Of a stretch of DNA of 64,000 nt, positions 36,085 through 44,704 are shown one piece after another; positions within the stretch are counted from its first letter, which is position 1, and every line of letters begins with the position of its first letter. Origin of the DNA: Sphingobium fluviale (GTDB taxonomy: Bacteria > Pseudomonadota > Alphaproteobacteria > Sphingomonadales > Sphingomonadaceae); the NCBI RefSeq assembly GCF_004122115.1, contig NZ_SBKP01000007.1:82529-146528 (forward strand), written 5' to 3'. The position numbers and the translations under genes are program-made. The notes beneath the pieces were generated by a model that was not told the origin of the DNA, searched no databases, and saw nothing but the letters and a program-made list of their open reading frames with translations.

Positions 36085-38652
36085 TCACGCCACTGGTGCG
36101 TGGGCTTCCTCGATCAGTCTGGCGATGGCCGGGCGGCATGAGCCGCAGTTGGTGCCCGCGCTCAATGCCTTGCCCACCGCCTCGACGCTGGTGAGCGCCT
36201 GATCGCGGATTGCGCGCGTGATGCTGTATGCGCCGATGTCGAAACAGACGCACACCACCGGCCCGGCGTCTGGCGCGGGCGTGGCGGCGCGTCCGGCGAG
36301 CAGCTCCGCGCCCTGCGGTTGTTCGTCTGGCCCCAGTTGCGCCAAAATCCATTCGCGCGGGGGAAGTGAGCCGGAGCGGGTGAGGAACAGTGCCGCCTGC
36401 AGGCGCCCGGCATCATCGCGCACGGCGACCCTCAGCGAACCGCGTGCGCCATCGCGCGCTTCGATGCGCTCGCCCTTGGGGAGCAGCGCCTCGATGTCTA
36501 TCGCGCCCTGGCCCGCAAGCTCTGTAAGCCAGCCATGCTCTGCCCGCACCCGCGTCCAGTAGCAGTCTGCCGCAATGTCTGGCCGCTCGACGCTGACGAG
36601 AAAGGCGCGCCAGTCCGCGCCATAGGGAGCGATGGCTGCTGCGCTATTCTTGAAGGCGGGCTGGCCGGATATGGGATCGACCTTTTGGCTGGGTAGCCTG
36701 CCCGTGCGCCCGCCGGACGAGATCTGGTCCGTCCAGTGCATCGGCACGAACAGTTCGCCCCGGCGCTGCCCTTCTGAGACGCTCACGCGATAGAGGCTGC
36801 TGCCCGAAGGTGTGGAGATGCTGGCGATGCTGTGGTTGGCGATGCCGAGTGTGGCCGCGTCATCGGGGTGAATCTCCACCCATGGCTCGCGCCGGTGTTG
36901 CGAGAGTTTGGGGCTAAGGGCGGTGCGCGTCATCGTGTGCCAATGGTCGCGCGTTCGGCCGGTGTTGAGCCGCAAGGGGAAGGCGGGGTCGTGTTCGTTG
37001 GCGGGCGGCGTTACCGGCACCAGTCGCGCCTTGCCGTCGGGCGTGGAATAATGCGCATCGGCATAGGGCGCTGCGCCGCCCCATTGCCACGGTGCCCAAG
37101 CATCATAGTCGGCTTCAGAAAGCTCCGCCCATTGCGACAGATCGAGTACGCGGCGGCCATCGTTGCGAAAACCGGTCTGCGCCGCATATTCGCGGAACAC
37201 GGCGGCGGGGGAGGGGTAGGCGAAGGCATCCGTCCACCCCATGCGGCGGGCGACATCGGCAACGATGTCCCAGTCCGCGCGTGCTTCGCCGGGTGGCGGG
37301 AATATCGGGCGCTGGCGGGAAATCACGCGCTCGCTGTTGGTGACGGTGCCGTCCTTCTCGCCCCATGCCAGCGCGGGCAGCTTTACATGGGCAAAATGGG
37401 AAGTGTCCGTCTCGGCCATGCAATCCGACACCACGACGAAATCGCACCGCTCCATCGCCGCGCGCACGAAACCGGCATCGGGCATCGAGACGGCGGGGTT
37501 GGTGGCCATGATCCACAGCGCCTTGATGCGCCCGTTATGCACGGCGCGGAACATGTCGACGGCCTTCAAGCCCGGCGCGCGCGCGATCATGGGGCTGGCC
37601 CAGAAATCCTGAGCGGCGGCGCATTCTTCAGCGCTGAATCCCATATGCGCTGCGAGCATCGAGGCAAGCCCGCCGACTTCGCGCCCGCCCATCGCATTGG
37701 GCTGGCCGGTGATCGAAAACGGCCCCATGCCCGGTTGGCCGATGCGCCCCGCTGCCAGATGCAGGTTGATGATCGCGTTGCCTTTGTCCGTGCCGCTGGC
37801 GGACTGGTTTGCGCCCTGGCTGAACAGGGTGATGGTTTTGGGGTGCTGGGCGAGGAGATCGAAGAAGGCGGTGCGCGTGGCGTCATCCAGCCCGTCGTCG
37901 CCTGCGCAGAGCTGATCCCAGAAGCCATCGGGCGCGTTGACATGCGCGGCGAGATAGGCGTCATCGAGCAGCCCGCGCGCTTTCATGTCGATCAGCGCCG
38001 CGTTGAACAGGGCGACATCGCCATCGGGGCGGATGGCAAGATGCAGGTCCGCGCGTTCGGCGGTTTCGGTGCGGCGCGGGTCTATGACGACCAGCTTGGT
38101 GCCGCGCTGTTCGCGCGCGGCCTCGATCCGTTGCCACACGACCGGATGGCACCAGGCGGTGTTGGAGCCGACCAGCACGATCAGCTCCGCCGCCTCCAGA
38201 TCGGAGTAGGAACACGGCACCACATCCTCGCCGAAGGCGCGGACATGCGCCGCCACCGCGCTCGCCATGCAGAGGCGGGAATTGGTGTCTATGTTGGCGG
38301 AGCCGATGAAGCCTTTCATCAGCTTGTTGGCGACGTAATAATCCTCGGTCAGCAACTGGCCTGAGACGTAGAAGGCGACGCTGTCCGGCCCATGCTGTGC
38401 AACGGTGTCCGAGAAGCGCTGTGCCACCAGATCGAGTGCCGCGTCCCAGCTTGCGCGCGCGCCGTTGACTTCGGGGTAGAGCAGCCGACCTTCGAGGCTC
38501 ACCGTCTCGCCCAGATGCGTGCCTTTGGAACAAAGCCGCCCATTGTTCGCGGGGTGGGTGGCATCGCCCTTGATCAGCACCGAGCGCTCGCCGGTGCGCG
38601 TCGCCGCGATGCCGCAGCCCACGCCGCAATAGGGGCAGGCAGTGCGGACCAT
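36085..38652 (-). CDS. nasA: Assimilatory nitrate reductase catalytic subunit
   Basis: A cytoplasmic molybdopterin oxidoreductase of 855 residues that reduces nitrate to nitrite. The N-terminal 4Fe-4S motif is ACPYCGVGCGI; the bis-MGD part has MASAVAAHVRAFGEDVVPCS and QGANQSASGTDKGNAIINLH; the C-terminus carries a BFD-like 2Fe-2S domain (CVCFDIGAYS ... GTNCGSCRPA). The ATG at 38652 is chosen because the longer frame to 38739 reads through a GC-rich hairpin. Last gene of the nitrate operon. Neither a separate electron-transfer subunit nor molybdenum cofactor genes are in view. Confidence 0.94.
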   Translation of the reverse strand: MVRTACPYCGVGCGIAATRTGERSVLIKGDATHPANNGRLCSKGTHLGETVSLEGRLLYPEVNGARASWDAALDLVAQRFSDTVAQHGPDSVAFYVSGQLLTEDYYVANKLMKGFIGSANIDTNSRLCMASAVAAHVRAFGEDVVPCSYSDLEAAELIVLVGSNTAWCHPVVWQRIEAAREQRGTKLVVIDPRRTETAERADLHLAIRPDGDVALFNAALIDMKARGLLDDAYLAAHVNAPDGFWDQLCAGDDGLDDATRTAFFDLLAQHPKTITLFSQGANQSASGTDKGNAIINLHLAAGRIGQPGMGPFSITGQPNAMGGREVGGLASMLAAHMGFSAEECAAAQDFWASPMIARAPGLKAVDMFRAVHNGRIKALWIMATNPAVSMPDAGFVRAAMERCDFVVVSDCMAETDTSHFAHVKLPALAWGEKDGTVTNSERVISRQRPIFPPPGEARADWDIVADVARRMGWTDAFAYPSPAAVFREYAAQTGFRNDGRRVLDLSQWAELSEADYDAWAPWQWGGAAPYADAHYSTPDGKARLVPVTPPANEHDPAFPLRLNTGRTRDHWHTMTRTALSPKLSQHRREPWVEIHPDDAATLGIANHSIASISTPSGSSLYRVSVSEGQRRGELFVPMHWTDQISSGGRTGRLPSQKVDPISGQPAFKNSAAAIAPYGADWRAFLVSVERPDIAADCYWTRVRAEHGWLTELAGQGAIDIEALLPKGERIEARDGARGSLRVAVRDDAGRLQAALFLTRSGSLPPREWILAQLGPDEQPQGAELLAGRAATPAPDAGPVVCVCFDIGAYSITRAIRDQALTSVEAVGKALSAGTNCGSCRPAIARLIEEAHAPVA

Positions 38653-38709
38653 GTGCGCTCCCTCGGTCGTGGGGGAGGATTGGGAAATACCGGACGGCCC
38701 CACCCCCGG

Positions 38710-38731
38710 CCCCTCCCCTGAAGGGGAGGGG
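38710..38731. repeat. GC-rich hairpin between nirD and nasA
   Basis: CCCCTCCCCT / AGGGGAGGGG is a perfect 10-bp inverted repeat with a two-base loop, five bases after the nirD stop. A CCACCCCCGG run flanks it. It looks like a small dispersed palindrome and may stabilise upstream mRNA or weaken nasA expression. Confidence 0.55.
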
Positions 38732-38735
38732 AGTT

Positions 38736-39080
38736 TCATCCATCCACTCCCTGCAAGGCTTCCTTGCGCGCTATGAGGATGCGCCCGCCGTCGATCTTGA
38801 CCGGGATGGTCGGCACGCAGCCTGAGTCATCGCCCAGCGCTTCGCCGGTGACGAGGCTGATCCGCCAGTTGTGCAGCGGGCAGGTGACGGTGGTGTCGTG
38901 CACGATGCCCTGGGAGAGCGGCCCCTGCTTGTGCGGGCATTTGTTGAGCAGCGCATAGACGCTGCCGTTGGCGGTACGGAAGATCGCGATTTCCTCGCCG
39001 CCCTGCACGGGAAGGGTGCGCGCGCCCAAAGCGGGGAGCTGATCCACCGGGCCGATGTCGAGCCAGTCTGCAGTGACCAT
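38736..39080 (-). CDS. nirD: Nitrite reductase [NAD(P)H] small subunit
   Basis: A 114-residue Rieske-like protein of the assimilatory nitrite reductase. The iron-sulfur ligands appear as NKCPHKQGPLSQG and CPLHNWRISLVTGEAL (C-x-H ... C-x2-H). It begins inside the nirB stop (TGATG), so the two subunits are co-translated. Confidence 0.95.
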   Translation of the reverse strand: MVTADWLDIGPVDQLPALGARTLPVQGGEEIAIFRTANGSVYALLNKCPHKQGPLSQGIVHDTTVTCPLHNWRISLVTGEALGDDSGCVPTIPVKIDGGRILIARKEALQGVDG

Positions 39081-41560
39081 CAGTGTGCTCCCACAACGGC
39101 GAAGGGACGGATCTCGGCAATATGCTGGTGCAGATGCGCCTCCTTGCCTGCCGCGCGCTCGGCCCAGGGGTCTTTTTGCAGATATTTCTGCGCATGGAGA
39201 AAGCGGCCGTATAGCGCCTTGCGGCCTTCATGATCGTCCACCACCTTGGCCTTCACATAATCGAGGCCGACCCGCTCGATCCACGGCGCGGTGCGATCGA
39301 GGTAGCGCGCTTCTTCGCGGTAAAGCTGGATGAACGCGCCGCAATATTCGAGCGCCTCCTCCTCGGTCGCCACCTTGCAGAGCAGATCCGTCCCGCGCAG
39401 GTGGATGCCGCCATTGCCGCCGACCATTAGCTCGTATCCGCTATCGACACAGATCACGCCGAAGTCCTTGATCGTCGCCTCGGCGCAGTTGCGCGGGCAG
39501 CCGGAGACCGCGATCTTGAACTTGTGGGGCATCCAGCTGCCCCATGTCATCTGTTCGAGCAGGATGCCCAGCCCGGTCGAATCCTGCGTGCCGAAGCGGC
39601 ACCATTCGGAGCCGACGCAGGTTTTTACGGTGCGCAGTGCCTTGCCATAGGCGTGGCCGGAGACCATGCCGGCGGCGTTGAGGTCCGCCCAGATATGCGG
39701 CAGATCTTCCTTCCTGATGCCGAACAGGTCGAGCCGCTGCCCGCCGGTCACCTTCACCATGCGCGCGCCATATTTGTCTGCGGCGTCCGCAATGGCGCGC
39801 AGTTCCTTGGGGGTGGTGACGCCGCCCCACATGCGCGGCACTACGGAATAGGTGCCATCTTTCTGGATGTTGGCGTGCATCCGCTCGTTGACGAAGCGGC
39901 TTTGAGGATCCTCCTTGTGCTCGGCGGGCCATGCGCACAGCAGATAGTAATTGAGCGCAGGGCGGCAGGAGGAGCAGCCGTCCGGCGTGCTCCACGAAAG
40001 CGCCTGCATCACGGCGGGAATTTCCTTGAGGCTTTTCTCCAATATCGCGGCGCGCACATCCTCGTGGGTGAAGCTGGTGCATTTGCACATCGGCTTGTTG
40101 TCGCGCTCGCCAGCGAATTTATCCCCCAGCGCCAAGGCCAGCAGGTTCTCGACAAGGCCGGTGCAGCTGCCGCAGCTTGCCGAAGCCTTGCAGCCGGAGC
40201 GCACCGCATCGAGCGACTGCGCCCCGCCCGCGATGCAGGCCATTACCTGCCCCTTGGATACGCCGTTGCAGCCGCAAATCTCCGCGTCATCGGAAAGGGC
40301 GGCAACGGCATCAATAGGGTTTGCAGTGGCGCCTCCGCTAGACGCAAATGCCTGCCCGAAGATCAGCGCATCGCGGATCTCCGTTATGTCTTCGCCCTTC
40401 TTCAAGAGGTCGAAATACCAGTTGCCGTCCGCCGTATCGCCATAGAGCACCGCGCCGACGATCTTGTCCTGCTTCACGATCACGCGCTTGTAGACGCCGC
40501 GCGTCGCATCGCGCAGGACGATGTCTTCGCAGCCCTCGCCGCCAGAAAAGTCGCCCGCCGAGAACAGGTCTATGCCCGATACCTTGAGCTTGGTGGAGGT
40601 GACGGAGCCTTTGTAAGGATTTTCGCTGCCCACCAGCCCATCGGCAAGGCTGCGGCACATCTCCCACAGTGGCGCGACGAGGCCATAGACCTGTCCGTCA
40701 TGCTCCACGCACTCGCCGACAGCGAGGATGTCCGCGTCAGACGAGACCATATGATCATCGACCTGAATACCGCGCCCCACAGCGAGGCCTGCTTCCTTCG
40801 CCAATATTGTGCTGGGCCGGATGCCGACCGCCATCACGACGATACTTGCCGGTATCTCCGTGCCGTCCTTGAGGCGGACGCCTTCGACCTTGTTCGTCCC
40901 GATGATTTCGGCCGTATCGGCCTGCGTCAATATCGTCTGACCGCGCCGCTCCAGCTCTGTCTTCAAAAGCCACGCCGCCGCTTCATCGAGCTGCCGCTCC
41001 ATGAGAGTCGGCATCAGGTGCAGGACGGTGACCTGCATGCCCCGAAGCGACAGTCCATGGGCCGCCTCAAGGCCAAGCAGGCCACCGCCGATGACTACCG
41101 CATTCCCCCCCAGGCCTGCGGCTGCCACCATCTTGTCAACATCATCGAGATCGCGGAAGGTGACGACGCCGGGCAGATCCTTGCCCGGCACAGGGATGAT
41201 GAACGGATCTGACCCGGTGGCGATCAGCAGCTTGTCGTAGCTGATAGCTATGCCGGATTTGGCCGTCACAGTTTTGGCAGCGCGGTCGATGCCGACCACC
41301 GGATCGCCTGAGATCAGTTCTATGCCGTTGTCCGCGTACCAGTCCGGCCCGTTGATGATGATGTCTTCAAACGTCTTTTCCCCGGCAAGGACGGGAGAGA
41401 GCATGATCCGGTTGTAATTGACGCGCGGCTCCGCGCCGAAGATCGTGATACGGAACCTGTCTGGCGCGCGCGCCAAAATCTCCTCTACCGCCCGGCAACC
41501 GGCCATGCCGTTGCCGACGACGACGAGGTGAGGGCGGGGATCGGGGGGGGATGCGACCAT
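39080..41560 (-). CDS. nirB: Nitrite reductase [NAD(P)H] large subunit
   Basis: NirB, 826 residues, reduces nitrite to ammonium in the cytoplasm. Domains in order: FAD/NAD(P)-binding region (VVVGNGMAGCRAVEEIL; VVIGGGLLGLEAAHGL), two BFD-like 2Fe-2S segments (EICGCNGVSKG with SGCKASASCGSC; MCKCTSFTHED with DGCSSCRP), ferredoxin-like and siroheme/4Fe-4S domain (GSEWCRFGTQDS; SGCPRNCAEATIKD). AGGAGAG precedes the ATG. It follows the porin gene in the nitrate operon. Confidence 0.97.
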   Translation of the reverse strand: MVASPPDPRPHLVVVGNGMAGCRAVEEILARAPDRFRITIFGAEPRVNYNRIMLSPVLAGEKTFEDIIINGPDWYADNGIELISGDPVVGIDRAAKTVTAKSGIAISYDKLLIATGSDPFIIPVPGKDLPGVVTFRDLDDVDKMVAAAGLGGNAVVIGGGLLGLEAAHGLSLRGMQVTVLHLMPTLMERQLDEAAAWLLKTELERRGQTILTQADTAEIIGTNKVEGVRLKDGTEIPASIVVMAVGIRPSTILAKEAGLAVGRGIQVDDHMVSSDADILAVGECVEHDGQVYGLVAPLWEMCRSLADGLVGSENPYKGSVTSTKLKVSGIDLFSAGDFSGGEGCEDIVLRDATRGVYKRVIVKQDKIVGAVLYGDTADGNWYFDLLKKGEDITEIRDALIFGQAFASSGGATANPIDAVAALSDDAEICGCNGVSKGQVMACIAGGAQSLDAVRSGCKASASCGSCTGLVENLLALALGDKFAGERDNKPMCKCTSFTHEDVRAAILEKSLKEIPAVMQALSWSTPDGCSSCRPALNYYLLCAWPAEHKEDPQSRFVNERMHANIQKDGTYSVVPRMWGGVTTPKELRAIADAADKYGARMVKVTGGQRLDLFGIRKEDLPHIWADLNAAGMVSGHAYGKALRTVKTCVGSEWCRFGTQDSTGLGILLEQMTWGSWMPHKFKIAVSGCPRNCAEATIKDFGVICVDSGYELMVGGNGGIHLRGTDLLCKVATEEEALEYCGAFIQLYREEARYLDRTAPWIERVGLDYVKAKVVDDHEGRKALYGRFLHAQKYLQKDPWAERAAGKEAHLHQHIAEIRPFAVVGAH

Positions 41561-41590
41561 GTCTCTCCTGTCCTTGTCAGATTGTATGGC

Positions 41591-42820
41591 TCAGAGCGCG
41601 TAGTCGAGCTGGAGCCAGAAGATGCTCTTGTCCGTGCTGAACTTGTCTGCGCTGTAATCCGCATATTTGGCGAGGAAGCTGAGCTTCTTGCCGATCTTGA
41701 AGCCCAGCGAGGCGTCCCATTCGCTGCCATAGCTCACGCTGCCGACATCGCTCTGGAAGTCGTGATAGACGATGGCTGCGTTGAGGCCGGGCAGCGCCTT
41801 CACCTTGGGGAACTTCACCGCCACACCGCCGTAAATGTCCTGCAGGCCGACATTGGCGCCTGCTGCGGGCGTGTTGAGGAATGCGTCCGCCCAGCCGTTG
41901 AACTTGTGCAGCGTCGCCATCGGTGTCTGGAAGGCGACCCGGCCCTTGGGCGTGATCTTGCCGCCCAGCAGCTCGTAGCCGGCAGTCAGGGTGAAGATGT
42001 CATAGCTCAGGCCAGCTTCCGCCGCGATATAATCGACCGAATAGTCGCCGGTGTTGAGGCCATAGTCGGACTGGGTGGCATAGCTTGCCATCAGGTTGAC
42101 ACTGGCCTTGGGAGACAGCTTGAACGAACTCGTGGCCCGCGCGCCATATGTCTGGGTGGAGGTGCCCTTGACCAGTTCCTTCGCATCGAAATCGAGCAGG
42201 TAGGAGAACGCCTTGAGCTTGACCGGGCCGAGCGAAGCGCCCGCGCCGAGGAACAGGAATTCGCCCGAATAGGCCTGACGCGTAGCGGCGTCTATGCCGA
42301 AGATCGTGCGCTGGGACCAGCTATAGGTGCCATCGAGGCTGATCGGGCCGATCGTCGCCTCGCCGCGCACCGCGTCAAAGGTCTGCTCGTTCTGGCGCCA
42401 GCCGACCGAGCCGACGAAGCGCTGATCGTCGAGGTTGATGCGCTGGCGGCCGCCGGTGAGGGTGAAGGTCTTGGTCTTGTACTGAATCTGCGCCCGGTTA
42501 AGCTCGATATTCTCCGGGTCCGCGATTACCGCATAGCCGTTGGCTGGCGCAAACGGCGCATCGCGATAGTCATCAAGTAGTGCCAGCGTCCCTTCGGCCT
42601 CGATCAGCGCGGAAAAGCCGCTTTTGGTGCTGAGCGTGATGCCGGGGCGCACGCGCATGGTGATGGCGTCTGCGTCCAGCGTGGGCGTATTAACCGTTTC
42701 GAAGCGCAGGCGCGCGTCAATGCTGGGCTTGAGCTTGAAGGTTTCGGCCTGAGCTGACTGTGCGGCACATGCCGCCGCAGCACTTGCCATAATCGCTATC
42801 ATACTGGTTTTATTGAGCAT
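41591..42820 (-). CDS. Outer-membrane porin of the alginate-export family, nitrate operon
   Basis: A 409-residue beta-barrel protein with a signal peptide (cleavage near AAQSAQA-ETF) and a C-terminus rich in alternating aromatic residues ending FWLQLDYAL, as needed for outer-membrane assembly. GGRQRINLDDQRFVGSVGWR is typical of the alginate-export-type porin fold. Placed between the nitrate ABC transporter genes and nirB, it probably lets nitrate or nitrite through the outer membrane; that role is inferred from position only. Confidence 0.82.
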   Translation of the reverse strand: MLNKTSMIAIMASAAAACAAQSAQAETFKLKPSIDARLRFETVNTPTLDADAITMRVRPGITLSTKSGFSALIEAEGTLALLDDYRDAPFAPANGYAVIADPENIELNRAQIQYKTKTFTLTGGRQRINLDDQRFVGSVGWRQNEQTFDAVRGEATIGPISLDGTYSWSQRTIFGIDAATRQAYSGEFLFLGAGASLGPVKLKAFSYLLDFDAKELVKGTSTQTYGARATSSFKLSPKASVNLMASYATQSDYGLNTGDYSVDYIAAEAGLSYDIFTLTAGYELLGGKITPKGRVAFQTPMATLHKFNGWADAFLNTPAAGANVGLQDIYGGVAVKFPKVKALPGLNAAIVYHDFQSDVGSVSYGSEWDASLGFKIGKKLSFLAKYADYSADKFSTDKSIFWLQLDYAL

Positions 42821-42910
42821 AACTTCCCCCTTGGTCCTGTTGGTGTTTTCCCCAGGACATCCTCTCGCTTTTTGAAAACAGTATTTATGCCGCGCCGTTG
42901 CGGCTGCGGT

Positions 42911-43717
42911 TCAGGCCGCCTGCAGTGTCGATGGGTTGCGATATCGATCATGCAGGAAGTGGACGACCGCGTGGCGCGCGTCGGCATATTCGGGCAGGTC
43001 CATCGCCGCGAGGCGTGCGCGCGGGCGTGGGATATGCACCTTCAGATCTTCGCCGATCCGCGCTGCAGGGCCGTTGGTCATCATGATGACGCGGTCAGAC
43101 AGCAACACCGCCTCATCGACATCATGCGTGATCATCAGCACGGTGTTGTTGAGCCGGGCCTGCAGGTCCATCACCACATCCTGCAATGCTGCACGGGTGA
43201 GGGCGTCCAAAGCACCGAACGGCTCGTCCATCAGCAACACGCGCGGTTGCATCGCGATGGCGCGGGCGATGCCGACGCGCTGCTTCATGCCGCCCGAAAG
43301 CTCGCCTGGGCGCTTCGATGCGGCATGGGCCATCTGCACCAGATCAAGATTGTGCAGCACCCAGTCCTTGCGTTCGGCCTTGGTTTTGTCTCTGGTTGTC
43401 TTGTCCACGGCGAGGCGGACATTTTCCTCCACCGTCAGCCAGGGCAGCAGCGAGTGATCCTGAAACACCACGGCGCGATCCACGCCCGGCGCATCGACCA
43501 CTGCGTCATTGAGGAACACCACGCCGCGCGTCGGCTTGACCAGCCCCGCTACCACATTGAGCAAAGTGGACTTGCCGCAGCCGGAGTGGCCGATCAGCGA
43601 GACGAACTCGCCCTTCTCGATGCTGAGGTTGATCTTGTCGAGCGCGCAGAAGCTGCCCTTCTTGGTCGGAAACTCGACCGTGATGTCTTCGAGCGCGAGA
43701 TAGCTTCTCTGTTTCAT
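42911..43717 (-). CDS. nrtD: Nitrate ABC transporter ATP-binding protein
   Basis: A 268-residue ABC ATPase: Walker A LIGHSGCGKSTLLN, signature LSGGMKQRVGIARAIAM, Walker B RVLLMDEPFGALD and the H-loop ITHDVDEAVLLSD. It belongs to the NrtD/TauB/SsuB group and powers nitrate uptake with NrtA and NrtB. AGGAGAA precedes its start. The fused regulatory domain of cyanobacterial NrtC is absent. Naming it nrtD rather than nrtC is a convention choice. Confidence 0.92.
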   Translation of the reverse strand: MKQRSYLALEDITVEFPTKKGSFCALDKINLSIEKGEFVSLIGHSGCGKSTLLNVVAGLVKPTRGVVFLNDAVVDAPGVDRAVVFQDHSLLPWLTVEENVRLAVDKTTRDKTKAERKDWVLHNLDLVQMAHAASKRPGELSGGMKQRVGIARAIAMQPRVLLMDEPFGALDALTRAALQDVVMDLQARLNNTVLMITHDVDEAVLLSDRVIMMTNGPAARIGEDLKVHIPRPRARLAAMDLPEYADARHAVVHFLHDRYRNPSTLQAA

Positions 43718-43729
43718 GAGCGTTTCTCC

Positions 43730-44692
43730 TTAAGCCGTCCGGGCGACCTTGCGGCCAACATAGGCGACGATGCGATCCAGCCCGAAGCCGACAAGGCCGA
43801 TCCAGACGAGCGCGACGATGGTGTCGGTCAACAGCGAGCTGTTGTAGCTGTCCCAGATGAAGAAGCCGATGCCGGTGCCGCCCTGCACCATCTCTGCCGC
43901 CACAATCGCGAGCCAGCTCATGCCGACGCCGATGCGAAGGCCGGTAAACATGTGCGGCACGGTGGCAGGCAGCATGATCTTGGTGAAATATTCGATCGGG
44001 TTGAGGTTCAGTACCTTGCCGACGTTGACATAAGCTGCAGGCATGGACTGAACGCCTGCTGCGGTGTTGAGGATCACAGGCCAGATTGCGGTTATAAAGA
44101 TGAGGAAGATCGTGGAGGGCTGCGCCTGCTGGAAGATCGCGAGGCTGATCGGCAGCCACGCGAGCGGCGGCACGGTGCGCAGTACCTGAAACAGCGGATC
44201 GAGAGCGCGATAGGCGAATATGCTCTGCCCCACGAGGATACCGAGCGCGATGCCCATCACCGCCGCGAGGCTGTAGCCCATCATCACGCGCTTGAGGCTG
44301 GTGACGATATGCCCGGCAATGCCGACCACGCCTTCCTCGCTCACATGCACGCCGGTGAAGTCGACCGAGACGCCCTCGAACGGGTTGACGATCAGCTCGT
44401 GGCTATCCTGCCATACCTTGAGCGGAGAGGGGAAGGTTGCATCCGGGCTGCTGCATGCCACCTGCCACAGACCGAACAGGACAACGAGCATGAACACGGT
44501 GGGCAGGGTCTGCGCGGCGATGGAACGCAGCTTCTCTTCCCACGCGCGCATTGGCGCGGGGATGGGAGGAAGCTGCCGACGCTTAATTGCGTCTTCGGGA
44601 TAGGGCACAACGGTTGCTCCGGCGGCGGGGGAGGAGAGCGCCGGTGCGCCCTCCTTATGGCCGTCTTTTTGCAGGGGGGATGGGGATGACAT
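43730..44692 (-). CDS. nrtB: Nitrate ABC transporter permease
   Basis: A 320-residue BPD-type inner-membrane permease with about six helices and the EAA-type loop SLKRVMMGYSLAAVMGIALG. VLRTVPPLAWLPISLAIF and LRIGVGMSWLAIVAAEMVQG match NrtB. A hydrophilic N-terminal extension of about 70 residues comes first. GGAGGA lies before the start. Works with NrtA and the ATPase. Confidence 0.93.
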   Translation of the reverse strand: MSSPSPLQKDGHKEGAPALSSPAAGATVVPYPEDAIKRRQLPPIPAPMRAWEEKLRSIAAQTLPTVFMLVVLFGLWQVACSSPDATFPSPLKVWQDSHELIVNPFEGVSVDFTGVHVSEEGVVGIAGHIVTSLKRVMMGYSLAAVMGIALGILVGQSIFAYRALDPLFQVLRTVPPLAWLPISLAIFQQAQPSTIFLIFITAIWPVILNTAAGVQSMPAAYVNVGKVLNLNPIEYFTKIMLPATVPHMFTGLRIGVGMSWLAIVAAEMVQGGTGIGFFIWDSYNSSLLTDTIVALVWIGLVGFGLDRIVAYVGRKVARTA

Positions 44693-44704
44693 GGATGTCC
44701 TCCG

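Noticed and set aside
39524..41212. 562-codon open frame on the plus strand across nirB
   Set aside because: Antisense to a clearly conserved nirB; composition is typical of a shadow frame and there is no ribosome binding site.
42872..44689. 605-codon open frame on the plus strand across nrtB and nrtD
   Set aside because: It spans two well-conserved ABC transporter genes and their junction; very His/Asp/Glu-rich shadow.
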